Of a stretch of DNA of 64,000 nucleotides, positions 12,325 through 21,878 are shown piece after piece. Below the pieces are notes generated by a model. The model made no database searches. It was not told the DNA's origin and was given only the letters and a program-made list of their open reading frames with translations. The position numbers and the translations under genes are program-made. The DNA is from Pleurodeles waltl (Eukaryota; Chordata; Amphibia; Caudata; Salamandridae): positions 848,475,760-848,539,759 of the forward strand of contig NC_090447.1 of the NCBI RefSeq assembly GCF_031143425.1, in the 5' to 3' direction. The first letter of the stretch is position 1, and every line of letters begins with the position of its first letter.

Positions 12325-12404
12325 TAAATCTTCTGCATCCAGTCAGGCACCTGAAGATATTCGTAAGGTAAGGAATCTGCAGTTGTTCAAGTATCCATCA
12401 GAAA
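12325..12404 (+). repeat. Right inverted terminal repeat of DIRS-like element
   Basis: It reads ATCTTCTGCATCCAGTC, GCACCTGAAGATATTCG and AAGTATCCATCAGA. The reverse complement follows the left terminus at 8576-8660. Confidence 0.8.
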
Positions 12405-13195
12405 GAGGGTTACCAAAGGTAAGTAATTTGTCAATTTCAAAAGGCCATGCGCTATAAGGGTTGGCTGTCCAAAGCAGGTTGGATGCAAGCCAGACCCTGT
12501 GGCTGTTATCCCCTGTGCACAAGTGAAGGCCACATGCAGCAGGGTTGGCTGCTTGCCTCTGATTTGCCCCAGGGTCTGGTTCCACAGCCTTCTGCCATGT
12601 GCATCGGAACCTGTCCACTTATTGCAGGTTGAGCTGAGGGCTTCACCTCTTTCTGTGTCATAGTGCAGCAGGTGCCATTCTCAGGCCAGCATGGCCTGGT
12701 AGTTAAAAGAGCCCAAAAATAGAAAAATAAATAATTGTACACTTTATAAGATATGCTCAAACACAAGAAAAATGATGGAACTTGCACAAAAAGAGAATAG
12801 TAAAATATGTGGCGGAATAAGGAGGAACTATATTTAGGTATGTGCAGTTTGTTAAATGCTTGCTGTTGAATGTGGGGAGGGGTCATGATTTATGAGAGAC
12901 AAAACTGTGTCATGATACACCTCCCCTCTCTCAACAATGGATATAAATAACATATTAAACTGTGCACATCTGCATGGTTTATGCCATGCCATTTTTTCAA
13001 GTGTATTTGTCTCAAACAAAAGGTATTCCTGGTATTTGCCAAGAACAGCGAACAAGATATAGAACAAACCTGGCTCAGTGACATGAACCTTGACAACTTC
13101 AAAAACCCAACTTTCATCCAATGCCAAGTCACTTTGAGTCACACTGGACAACAACCTCACTTCCAAGGAGCACAATGCCGAAAAAAGCAAAGATG
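12405..13195. other. Intergenic DNA, nothing recognised
   Basis: Between the DIRS-like element and a LINE scrap. Overlapping frames of 80-126 codons exist on both strands but show no domain, and none has support from a neighbour. Confidence 0.4.
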
Positions 13196-13436
13196 GCCTG
13201 ATATCAGCTCTCTTTTCAAAAGAAAGTCAAACTGTTAATTCCAGTAAAAAGCTTTGGAACTGCTATTCAAGTCCTCGTACTCTCATCTGGATTGAGGTAA
13301 TGGCCTACACCACAGCTCCCTGACTCCAGACCTGCACCTCTTAGGGGTATCCTACATGCAGCAGCAAGTCTCATCCAGGGCCTGAAGATAAATATGATCA
13401 CAACACTCCTGTCCTGATAGAACTCCATTGGTTCCC
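13196..13436 (+). pseudogene. L2/CR1-like LINE ORF2 fragment
   Basis: Frames here give IQVLVLS near 13267, then QQQVSSRA and finally TPVLIELHWFP at 13405-13436. The last phrase is characteristic of the end of the RT domain in L2/CR1-clade LINEs. The fragment is short, shifts frame and is cut off exactly where the E-type LTR begins (TGTTAGAAATGGGG at 13437). It is a truncated insertion, not a gene. Confidence 0.5.
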
Positions 13437-13572
13437 TGTTAGAAATGGGGTCTCTGGTTGGTAGTCAGTTTATACGGTGTCCAAGTAGGGGCCCTCACTC
13501 TAGTCAGGGTACGGAAGATACACAGCTCAGATACCTCTGCTCACACCTTGGTAGCTTGGCACAAGCAGTCAG
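13437..13572. mobile_element. LTR-like sequence E, left part
   Basis: Starts TGTTAGAAATGGGGTC and runs to GGCACAAGCAGTCAG, where the D LTR begins. The sequence resumes at 60146 with GTCAG then ACTTATCTC, 46.6 kb away, so this is the outermost layer of the nest. Assignment to an LTR family is from general appearance and memory; no coding part is present. Confidence 0.6.
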
Positions 13573-14500
13573 TGCAGGAAGCTGGCTCTATATATACTAT
13601 ATCAAAGTGAGATATAGGTGGTCATTACAACCCTGGCGGTCGATGTTAAAGCGGCGGTAAAACCGCCAACAGGCCGGCGGAAAAAAAAAATGGAATTACG
13701 ACTGTGGCGGAAACCGCCAACATAGACAGTCACTTTAACACTCCGACCGCCAAGGCAGGACAAACAAACACCGCAGCGGTAACCGCCAACAGACAGGCGG
13801 AAGACAATGTACCGCCCACCCTATCACAACAGGCCAATCCGCCACCTTTTCAGGGGCGGATTCACCACGAACAAAAACACGGCGGAAACAGGACTTGGAA
13901 GGGGAAACGCTCACCTCTACACATCCCACAAGCAACCAGGATGCCATGGAACTGGAACTTCAGATTCTTCCAGCCTTTATTTTCCTGCTCCTCAACCAGG
14001 AGCACAAACGCCAGCGGAGAAGACCACGGAGAGTACTGCACCTACGACACAGGGGAGGGGGGAGGGAAAAAACAGTGACACACACACGCAACACACAACA
14101 CTCCCACCCTCACCCATGACAACACACACACTAATACATCATGATACATCACAGTTACACCCCCCAACCCCTCCTGGAAGAATGCAAGGACAAAAGGAAA
14201 TGAGTCGAATGATTGTGATATATTCAAAGACAGTAATCAAAAATATATACATATATTAAGATATTCACACAAAAACAAATATATACACCAAGAATCCAAG
14301 TCCAAGGTATTCCACTATCATAGTCCGTGGACCACTGGGCCCAAAAGGCATGGGCGAGGCCCACACTCAATACCCGAACAAGACGGAGAGAACACTGCTG
14401 GGGCATCAGATAGACATAAAACAGGCAACTCAGGGGGAAGGGAAGGGTGGGCACCTCAGCTGGATGAGTGCACGACGCCAGATCCACGAGGGGGCTCCAT

Positions 14501-14676
14501 GCCCGCTGTTCAATCCTGGGGAGTGCAAAGCCACAGTCTCTCAAGTCTCTACAGTGGGTGGTTTGCCCACTGTTCAATCCTGGGGAGTGCAAAGCCACAG
14601 TCTCTCAAGTTTCTACAGTGGGTGGTTTACCCACTGTTCAATCCTGGGGAGTGCAAAGCCACAGTCTCTCAAGTGG
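14501..14676. repeat. 64-bp tandem repeat, three copies
   Basis: The phrase CTGTTCAATCCTGGGGAGTG recurs every 64 bp (14505, 14569, 14633). The copies are almost identical, so the expansion is more recent than the surrounding element sequence. Confidence 0.85.
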
Positions 14677-14693
14677 ATAACATTCTCCACTGG

Positions 14694-15125
14694 TTTCTGG
14701 AGGGGGCTTTGTGCCCAGAGTGCTTCATTCTACCAAGGACTGAGGTAGTGGATGTGAATCTCCACTGGTTCTGGATGGGGCTTTGTGCCCAGAGTGCTTC
14801 ATCCTGCCAAGGACTCAGGTAGTGGATGTGAATCTCCACTGGTTCTGGAGGGGGCTTTGTGCCCAGAGTGCTTCATCCTGCCAAGGACTCAGGTAGTGGA
14901 TGTGAATCTCCACTGGTTCTGGAGGGGGCTTTGTGCCCAAAGTGCTTCATCCTGCCAAGTACTGAGGTAGTGGATGCCTTTCTCCATTGGTTTCTGGAGG
15001 GGGCTTTGTGCCTGGAGGGGGCTTTGTGCCCAGAGTGCTTCATCTTGCCAAGGACTGAGGTAGTGGATGTGTATCTCTACTGGTTCTGGAGGGGGCTTTG
15101 TGCCCAGAGTGCTTCATCCAGCTTG
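14694..15125. repeat. 74-bp tandem repeat, six copies
   Basis: CTGGAGGGGGCTTTGTGCCC (one variant with ATGGGG) recurs at 14697, 14771, 14845, 14919, 14994 and 15086. Spacing is 74-75 bp; the last interval is longer by an internal 18-bp duplication. It lies immediately after the 64-bp repeat and ahead of the 3' end of the first Myb-type gene. Confidence 0.85.
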
Positions 15126-15158
15126 TGGCGGCCTCAGTAGCGTCGGAATCTTTGGCGC

Positions 15159-17745
15159 TCACTGGCCTGCGGTGCTGTTGGCAGTGGTGTCCTGGGCAGC
15201 GGTGCTGGTGGCGGTGGTGTCCTCGGCAGCGGTGCTGGTGGCGGCGGTGTCCTGGGCAGCGGTGCTGGTGGCGGTGGTGTCCTGGGCAGCAGGGCTGGTG
15301 GCGGAGGTGTCCTGGGCAGCAGGGCTGGTGGCGGTCTTGTCCGCCGTGCAGAATTTCCCAGACTTGACGGTTTTACTGTGCCCCTTCCCCACCTTGGATG
15401 GTGGCGCAGCTGTCTCCACACTCCCAACTGTCCCCCTGGGAGCGGCTTTGGTGGCTGATTTCTTTCCTCTTTCCCGACGGGCACTGGCCAACTTTTTGTG
15501 CTTTACAGGTGGGGGACTGTCCGTGCTCTGGCTCCTTGCCACACTGGCTGCCATGCTGCCTGGCACACGTTACCACTGGCACCACTGGTCCCGCAGATGT
15601 TGTGGCTGAGGTGCTGGGTTGGGACCTGGAGAGGCGGGCCCTAGGAGACTAAAGGGGTGGGGGAGGTGAGGGGAAAAGGTTAAGGTTGGACAGGAAAAGT
15701 TTTTTGGGAACACTGGTAATGGAGGAAGAGGTAGTGGTTGTAGGAGGTGTACGTTTGCTGACTTTGGGTGAATGCATGGGCTGGAGGCTGTCGTGAGGTG
15801 GATGGCTGTTGGGTGGGTGTGTGGCTGCGTTTGTGTACCTTGGGATGTGGGCTCACAGACACACTGGGAGAGGACACAGGGGATGTGTGAATGGTAGTGG
15901 GGGTGGTGAGTGCACGTGAGCGGGGTGTGGTGGTGGGTGTACTGGTGATGGATGTAGTGGCTGAGGATGTAGTGCATGCAGGTGTGAGTGGAGACGAGAC
16001 AGGGAGGGAGGAGGGAGACGAGGATGAGGGAGACACAGTGGAGGCAGTGGATGTTGGAGTGTCTGCATGTGTATGATGCTTGCGTGAGTGCCTGTGGGAT
16101 GTGTGGTGCTTATGTTTGCCAGAGCTTCCCTTGTGTGTTGAGGTGTGTGCATGCTGGTCTGATGGTGTGCTTGGGATAGGCTGAGGTACGGTGGTTTGGG
16201 TCTGGGTGGAGGAAGTTGGAGGGGGGAGGCTAGAGACAGGGACAATGGCTGCCATCAGTGCTGAGGCCAGAGTCTGAAAAGCTCGCTGAAGGGCCGTCTG
16301 ATCAGAATGAATGCCCTCCAGGAATGCATTTGTTTGTTGCAACTGCCTTTCTACACCCTGGATGGCATTCAAAATGGTAGACTGCCCAACAGTGAGGGAC
16401 CTGAGGACGTCAGTGGCCTCCTCACTGAGGGCAGCAGGGGTGACAGGGGCATGGGTTGAGGTGCCTGGGGCGAAGGAGATGCCCACCCTCCTGGGTGAGC
16501 GGGCATGGGGCAAATGCTGAGGGGCTGCTGGGAGGGTGGTGCTGGTAGGGGGGGTGGCGGCTGTACCTGTAGATGCGGGGAGCACAGAGGGGCCCGCCAC
16601 CGCAAGGGAGCTCCCATCAGAGGAGGAGTCCGTGTCGCTGGTCTCAGCTCCTGTCCCCGCCGAGGAGCTCCCCTCGCCCTCCGTCCCACTGGTGAATTCT
16701 GACTCCGTTGTGTCGCCCTCCTGGGCCATGTGGGATGCAGCTCCCTCCTGCTCCGGTGCCACTGCTCCTCCGCATGATGATGCTAATGCACACAAGAACA
16801 GGGAGACCATAAAAAGGGGGGGAAGAAAGAAGAAAGACATGTTCAGTGCATGCAATACCGCTACAGTTGGCGGACACTATAGACACAGAAGCCCTCTGCA
16901 CTACGCCGTGCACTTTGAGTTCCCTAATCAATCCCAGGGACGTGGGTTACAAGGCTATGCCCGATTGCTGCACACATGGATGTCACAGGAGTCTGACTAG
17001 GTGTAGTTGGCACGGTACACAGGTGGTGTGGGGTGCCACAGGGCCTGCCTTAAGAATGGACCTTGCCTACTAAACTCGCCCTGGCCTAGGGGAACCCACA
17101 GTAGACACCTCCCCCACCCAGACACCGAAAGTGCACGCTAAATCAGCAGAATGAGAGTGTACTCACCCTCTTGTGGCTGCTGTGATGCCCTCAAGCACCC
17201 ATCCAACTCCGAGTACGCCACCGCCAGGATCCTGAATATCAGGGGGGTCATGGTGCGACGGGCACCCCTCCCACGTTGGGAGGCCATTGCCAGCTAGGCC
17301 TCCGCCGTCTTCTTGCTCCAGCGGCGAATGTCCTCCCATCTTTTCCGGCAGTGGGTGCTACGTCTGTGGTAGACCCCCAGGGTCCGGACTTCCTTGGCGA
17401 TGGCACGCCAAATGCCCTTCTTCTGGTGGGCGCTGACCTACCGGAATGGTACAGGGGAAAAGGAGAAGATATTACCGTCCGCACCGTCACAGTCATTGGT
17501 TCTCATCTCTACCCTTGCCATGACGCACATGCACTCACCGTCGTTTCATGCACGCCTCATTCTCACCCCCCCCCTATCTTTCATCCACTCCACACTGGCA
17601 TAGCCCATACAGCATGCTCACAGTGTACTCACCTGTTTGTCTGGAGGACCGTAGATTAGCGTGTACTGGAGAGGACCCCATCCACTAGTCTCTCCAACTC
17701 CTCTGTGCTGAAGGCAGGAGCCCTTTCCCCAGACACATGAGCCAT
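15159..17745 (-). pseudogene. Harbinger 1 Myb/SANT gene A
   Basis: Three exons can be drawn. Exon 1 (17745-17633) starts MAHVSGERAPAFSTEEL and ends at a GTGAGT donor. Exon 2 (17437-17167) gives KKGIWRAIAKEVRTLGVYHR and CRKRWEDIRRW, the helix-rich core of a Myb/SANT-like DNA-binding domain, and ends at GTGAGT. Exon 3 starts at about 16785 after a TTAG acceptor and runs through a Ser/Thr/Pro-rich region with SPRRVGISFAPGTS and SVGQSTILNAI-like and NAFLEGIHS blocks. Breaks: a 1-nt frameshift in exon 1 near the LVDGVL codons and a TAG in exon 2 after KKTAEA. The C-terminus is uncertain; a frame change near 15750 could join the basic, decapeptide-repeat segment. Likely role, by analogy with Harbinger systems, is transposon-end binding or nuclear delivery of the transposase. 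Confidence 0.65.
15165..15345 (-). repeat. 30-bp repeat encoding a decapeptide
   Basis: Six units of GCAGCGGTGCTGGTGGCGG plus TGGTGTCCTGG. Because 30 is a multiple of three, the minus strand encodes a repeating decapeptide of the form AAQDTTATST in the frame of a basic segment (KHKKLASARRERGKK at about 15470-15510). It may therefore be a coding repeat at the C-terminus of the Myb-type gene. Confidence 0.75.
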
Positions 17746-18192
17746 TGTCTCTTCCAGACTGGGGTCACAGCAGCACTTGCAGTGTAGGTCCTCTCCTGTC
17801 GAAGATCAGGTTTCAAGTGAGTGAACAGACAGAAAATGGCGGTCACGTCCGCGGCGGTGCGTACCGTCACCGCCGGCATACATTGTCATTGGTTCCTGGG
17901 ACCCATAGGGTCCAATGTTAACCAATGCAGGATTGCGTGGCGGTCTTCGACCGTCTACCGCGACGGTGTACAAAGCCAGCGCAGTTACCTCATATCCCCT
18001 TGAACCATTTTACAGGTCAGGCAGCCGCCATTTCATGGGCCCACATGGCATTATTTTGGACTGCGTAACACAAATCTAGGCCTTGCTTAAACACTGATAC
18101 AGGCATATGTCGATTTGCAAATATTTTCAGATTAAGTTGTGTTTACATACCTCAGAGTAGGTTGACTCTCTGCTCGCTGTTCTCCTCCATAG
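17746..18192. promoter_or_regulatory. Shared divergent promoter interval, Harbinger 1
   Basis: A 447-bp gap between the start of the minus-strand Myb/SANT gene A and the first recognised exon of the plus-strand transposase. It contains ATTGG at 17888-17892 and CCAAT at 17912-17916 and 17922-17926, and a GC-rich block (GTCACCGCC). The homologous interval in Harbinger 2 (34592-34920) keeps ACCGTCACCGCC and ATCCAATG. It ends in a TCCTCCATAG splice acceptor at 18192, so it also holds a 5' intron of the transposase gene. Promoter activity is inferred. Confidence 0.45.
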
Positions 18193-19272
18193 GCACCGTC
18201 CGCTGGGGCATGTGAGGAGATGGTGGCATCCTCCGGTGTACAGACCGATGGTGGACCTGTCGACAATGGAAGAGCGACATGTGATCATCACCTACAGACT
18301 TGATCGTACCACAATCCTGGAACCGCGTGCCCAGTTGGAGCCAGACCTGATGTCAGCTATCCGCCATCCCACAGGAATCCCCCCTCAAGTGCAGGTGCTG
18401 TCAGTACTCCATTTCCTAGCAAGTGGGTATTTTCAAACAACAGTGGCCATAGCATCAGGGATGTCCCAGCCTATGTTTTCCAACATGTTGTCCAGAGTGT
18501 TGTGTGCCCTCCTGAAACACATGCGTAGCTACATCGTTTTCCCTCAGGTGGAGGATTTGCCTACAGTGAAAGGTGATTTCTATGCCCTGGGACATATCCC
18601 CAACATTACAGGTGCCATTGATGGGACACATGTGGCCTTGGTCCCCCCACGCAGGAGTGATCAGGTGTACAGAAACCGGAAGAGTTACCATTCGATGAAT
18701 GTGCAGATGGTGTGTTTGGCAGACCAGTACATCTCCCATGTGAACGGCAAGTTTCCTGGCTCAGTGCATGACCCTTAAAGTCTGAGGAATAGCAGCATCC
18801 CTTATGTGATGGGCCAACTCCAGAGGCACCGTGTGTAGCTATTAGGTGAGGACATGGAGCCTATACAGTGTGACTAGGTGTCTGGGTCTGGGGATGTCCC
18901 TAAGAGTTAGTGTGTGTCTAACAGATTTCCCTCGACATTTGCAGGTGACTCTGGCTACCCCAACCTGTCATGGCTACTGACCCCAGTGAGGAATCCCCTA
19001 GGAGGATTATAGAGCGGACCTTCGGCCTCATGAAGGGCAGGTTCCGGCACCTCCATTTGACAGGTGGTTTCATATTCTACTCACCAAAGAAGGTGTACCA
19101 GATCATTATGGTCTGCTGTATGCTTCACAACTTGGCTTTGCCACTACAGGTGCCACTTCTGCAGGAGGATGGTCCAGATGGAGGTGTTGTGGCAGCTGTG
19201 GAGCCTGTGGAAAGTGAAAACAAGGAAGCAGAAGAAGAAGACATAGACAACAGGAACACGGTGATCTTGTAA
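18193..19272 (+). pseudogene. HARBI1-type Harbinger transposase (copy 1)
   Basis: A DDE transposase that would cut and join the element ends. Exon 1 (18193-18845) includes YRPMVDLSTMEERHVIITYR, an HTH-like part (LSVLHFLASGYFQTTVAIA), the first catalytic Asp in ITGAIDGTHVAL and the second in FPGSVHDP. Exon 2 (18945-19272) begins GDSGYPNLSWLLTP after a TTGCAG acceptor and holds the Glu in RRIIERTFGLMKGRF. The intron is 99 bp, GTGAGG..GCAG. Defects: TAA straight after SVHDP (18776-18778), TAG a few codons before the donor, and loss of about 17 codons plus a frameshift between the NP and RRIIERT motifs relative to copy 2. All three catalytic residues are still visible, but the protein is not readable through. 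Confidence 0.85.
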
Positions 19273-19752
19273 TACTTCCAGTGAGACACAGGTAAGAAGA
19301 CAACACTGCCTGCTACATCTGATTTAATTCTACTACCTCTCATCAGTCTGTCATTTTCACCCAGTGTATGGTCACTGAGTTGTCACTTTCCCTTACGATT
19401 TCACAGATGTGGGTCCCACTGCTTTGTTTCCGCATGGACTAGAGCTGTGTGACATAGGTATGTTGACATTACATTTGATTTAGCATTTTGCCACTGTTAT
19501 TGCAAATACACATTTTCGAAAGCACAGACTGACTCCAGATTGTTTTGTGATTTAAGGGTGTTTATTTAAGTGCTCAATAGTGGAGGGGGTTGTAAAATGG
19601 TCAGGGGTGATGGTGGAGGAATGTCCATGGCAGAGTCCAGTCTATTAGTCTCACAGGTGCATTGTCCAAAGGGGCATAGGAAGTGGAGCTGGGGCAATTG
19701 ATGGCTGGACAGGGTGACAAAGTGGGACAAAAAGATGACAATCAGGGTGGTC
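19273..19752. other. Gap between convergent Harbinger 1 genes
   Basis: AT-rich 480 bp between the 3' end of the transposase and the 3' end of Myb/SANT gene B. Presumably holds both 3' UTRs and polyadenylation sites. No further coding sequence was seen. Confidence 0.5.
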
Positions 19753-21280
19753 TCATTTCTTGGCGGGGGTCTTTGCATTGTTCTCTGTCTTTGTCCTGGA
19801 TCTCAGGGACCGCTTGCGGGGTGGTTCTCCATCTGCAGGGGGTGGGGTGCTGGTGTGGTGGTCCTGTGGTAGTGCCTCCTGTCCACTAGCGCCGGCGGAG
19901 GTGGTGGGCAGTTCATTGTCCAGGCTAGTGTCAGGGGCCCCTTGTTGTGCCACAGTGTCCCTCCTGGTGTTGACGAGTTCCTTCAGCACCCCTACAATGG
20001 TGCCCAGGGTGGAATTGATGGATTTGAGTTCCTCCCTGAACCCCAAATACTGTTCCTCCTGCAGCCGCTGGGTCTCCTGAAACTTGGCCAGTACCATTGC
20101 CATCGTCTCCTGGGAATGGTGGTAGGCTCCCATGATGTTGGAGAGGGCCTCGTGGAGAGTGGGTTCCCTGGGCCTGTCCTCGCCCTGTCGCACAGCAGCC
20201 CTCCCAGTTTCCCTGTGTTCCTGGGCCTCTGTCCCCTGAACCGTGTGCCCAGTACCACTGCCCCCAGGTCCCTGGTGTTGTTAGGATGGTGGGTTAGCCT
20301 GGGTTCCCTGTAGTGGTGGACACACTGCTGATTGACGTGTCCTGGGGACAGAGGTATGGGCCCGCTGGGTGGGTGCTGCGCTGGTGTTTCCAGAGGGGGC
20401 AAGCTCTGTAGTGGCCTGTACCAGTGTGAGGGGAACCGACTGTCCCGAGGTCCCAGATGGGCCGGGCTGGTCATCTTGATCCAGTTGGACAGAGCTGCTG
20501 TCATCACTGTGGGCCTCTTCTGTGGGTGGAGTGGACATATCTGGACCCTCCTGTCCGGTGACGTTGGGTTGGGGTCCTGCAGGGGTGTAAAGGCATGATT
20601 ATTGCATCTGTGTGTGCCATGGTGTGCAATGGGTGGGTGACCGTGTATCCCAGTGCTTGCATTCCTGTGTGGGACCTTGTGTGATAATGGTTTAGGGGGG
20701 TGTATGGGTATGTGTAGTGGCCATGCTTTGGTGATGGGTGTCCATGCTTTGGTGTTGCATGCAGGGCTTGAGTTTGGGATGTGTGGTTTGTGATATTGGG
20801 ACATACATGAGGAGTTGGAGTGATGGGGGTGAGGGCGAGGGTGGGGGTATGTGATAGCATGCAGGTGGGTGGGGGATGAAGTAGTTAAAGGTTTGATTTA
20901 CCAGAGTACATTCCTCCTGCTACTCCAGCGAGGCCCTCAGGATGCAGTATAGCCAAGATCTGCTCCTCTTATGTTGTTAGTTGTGGGGGAGGAGGTGGGG
21001 GTCCGCCGCCAGTCCTCTGAACCGCAAGGTGGTGTCTTGAGACCATGGAACGCACCTTCCCCTGTAGGTCGTTCCACCTCTTCCTGATGTCATCCCTAGT
21101 TCTTGGGTGCTGTCCCACTGCATTGACCCTGTCCACGATTCTGCGACATAGCTCCATCTTCCTAGCTATGGTGGTGTGCTGCACCTGTGATCCGAATAGC
21201 TGTGGTTCTGCCCAGGTGATTTCCTCCACCATGACCCTGAGCTCCTCCTCAGAGAACCTGGGGTGTCTTTGCGGTGCCAT
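19753..21280 (-). pseudogene. Harbinger 1 Myb/SANT gene B
   Basis: Exon 1 (21280-20902) starts MAPQRHPRFSEEELRVMVEE and continues with RTRDDIRKRWNDLQGKVRSM, a NAIF1/MSANTD-like Myb/SANT domain of about 80 residues, then a Pro run. A GTAAAT donor follows at 20901. Exon 2 (20576-19753) follows a CCTGCAG acceptor and keeps frame. Its C-terminal half (LHEALSNIMGAYHHSQETM, then FREELKSINSTLGTIVGVLK) looks like a coiled coil, and it ends in a basic tail (PPRKRSLRSRTKTENN). One TAA ends exon 1 early at 20969-20971 and another TAA lies at 20281-20283; otherwise the frame is open. Such proteins bind Harbinger ends and carry the transposase into the nucleus in known systems. Confidence 0.75.
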
Positions 21281-21878
21281 GGCGTGGTGTGGGAGATGTG
21301 TGGGGTGGTGAGTGTTGTAATGTGTGGGGTGATATTTAGAGGTGTGTTGTGTGAGGTGCGTGGATGTTGTGTGAGTGATGGTGTGGAGTGCCTGTGGATG
21401 CTAGTTTGTAGATGGTGGTCTCTCTCTCTGGCCCTCAGTTGCAATTGTTGATGTAAGGGTTTCTGGGCGATGTGGGTGTGTGTTTTATATTGTAATGGGT
21501 GTGTGGGAGTGGTGTGTGTATGTGTGTCAGGCGTGTGTATTTCGCAATGTCCAATGTGGTAGTGTTTTGTAAGAGTGTGTGTATTTTGAGCGCGGCGGTG
21601 TGTAACTCCAATGGAATACCGCGGTTGAAAGATCGCCGCGTGGATTCGTGGGTTGTGATAGTGTGGGCGTATTCCTGTTGGCGTGACGGTGGAGGTTTTG
21701 TTATCGCCAGTTTATCACTGACCTTTGGTGTGGCAGACTTGTGTGGCTGTCTGGATTTTGGCGGATTCCGAGCTGTGGGTCATAATGACCGTGGCGGAAT
21801 TCTGCGCCCGCGGCGGTGTGTTGGCTGTCTTCTGCACAGCAGTAAGCGGCTTTTATCGCCAATGTTGTAATGACCCCC
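21281..21878. other. Harbinger 1 right non-coding end
   Basis: GT-rich DNA (GTGTGG repeats 21285-21560) followed by GGCGG/CCGCC-type terminal sequence and the inverted terminus at 21878. Likely promoter of Myb/SANT gene B plus the transposase-binding end. No gene seen. Confidence 0.5.

Larger units (their letters stand above)
8576..12404 (+). mobile_element. DIRS-like retroelement (decayed)
   Basis: The element starts with TCTGATGGATACTT at 8576 and ends with the inverse form (AAGTATCCATCAGA) at about 12402. Inverted terminal repeats are a hallmark of DIRS elements, as opposed to direct LTRs. Inside, in order, are a Cys/His gag-type segment, a long decayed stretch (about 9140-11040) with no intact frame, a reverse transcriptase with the LQEAYFHVPI and FGLTS motifs typical of DIRS, and an RNase H-like remnant. 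A tyrosine recombinase was not recognised. All reading frames are interrupted. Confidence 0.75.
13617..21878 (+). mobile_element. Harbinger 1, three-gene element
   Basis: An 8.26-kb DNA transposon. The left end GGTGGTCATTACAACC and the inverted right end GGGGGTCATTACAAC match, and ATA is duplicated at 13614-13616 and 21879-21881. The termini continue with GGCGG/CCGCC-rich DNA. It holds a plus-strand HARBI1-like transposase (18193-19272) between two minus-strand Myb/SANT-type genes (15159-17745 and 19753-21280), plus three tandem repeats at 14501-15345. Each gene has stops or frameshifts, so the copy is no longer autonomous, although its length and ends are complete. Confidence 0.85.

Noticed and set aside
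12981..13238. 85-codon plus-strand frame next to the LINE scrap
   Set aside because: Looks protein-like in composition but shows no known domain, no splice sites, and overlaps equally long minus-strand frames.
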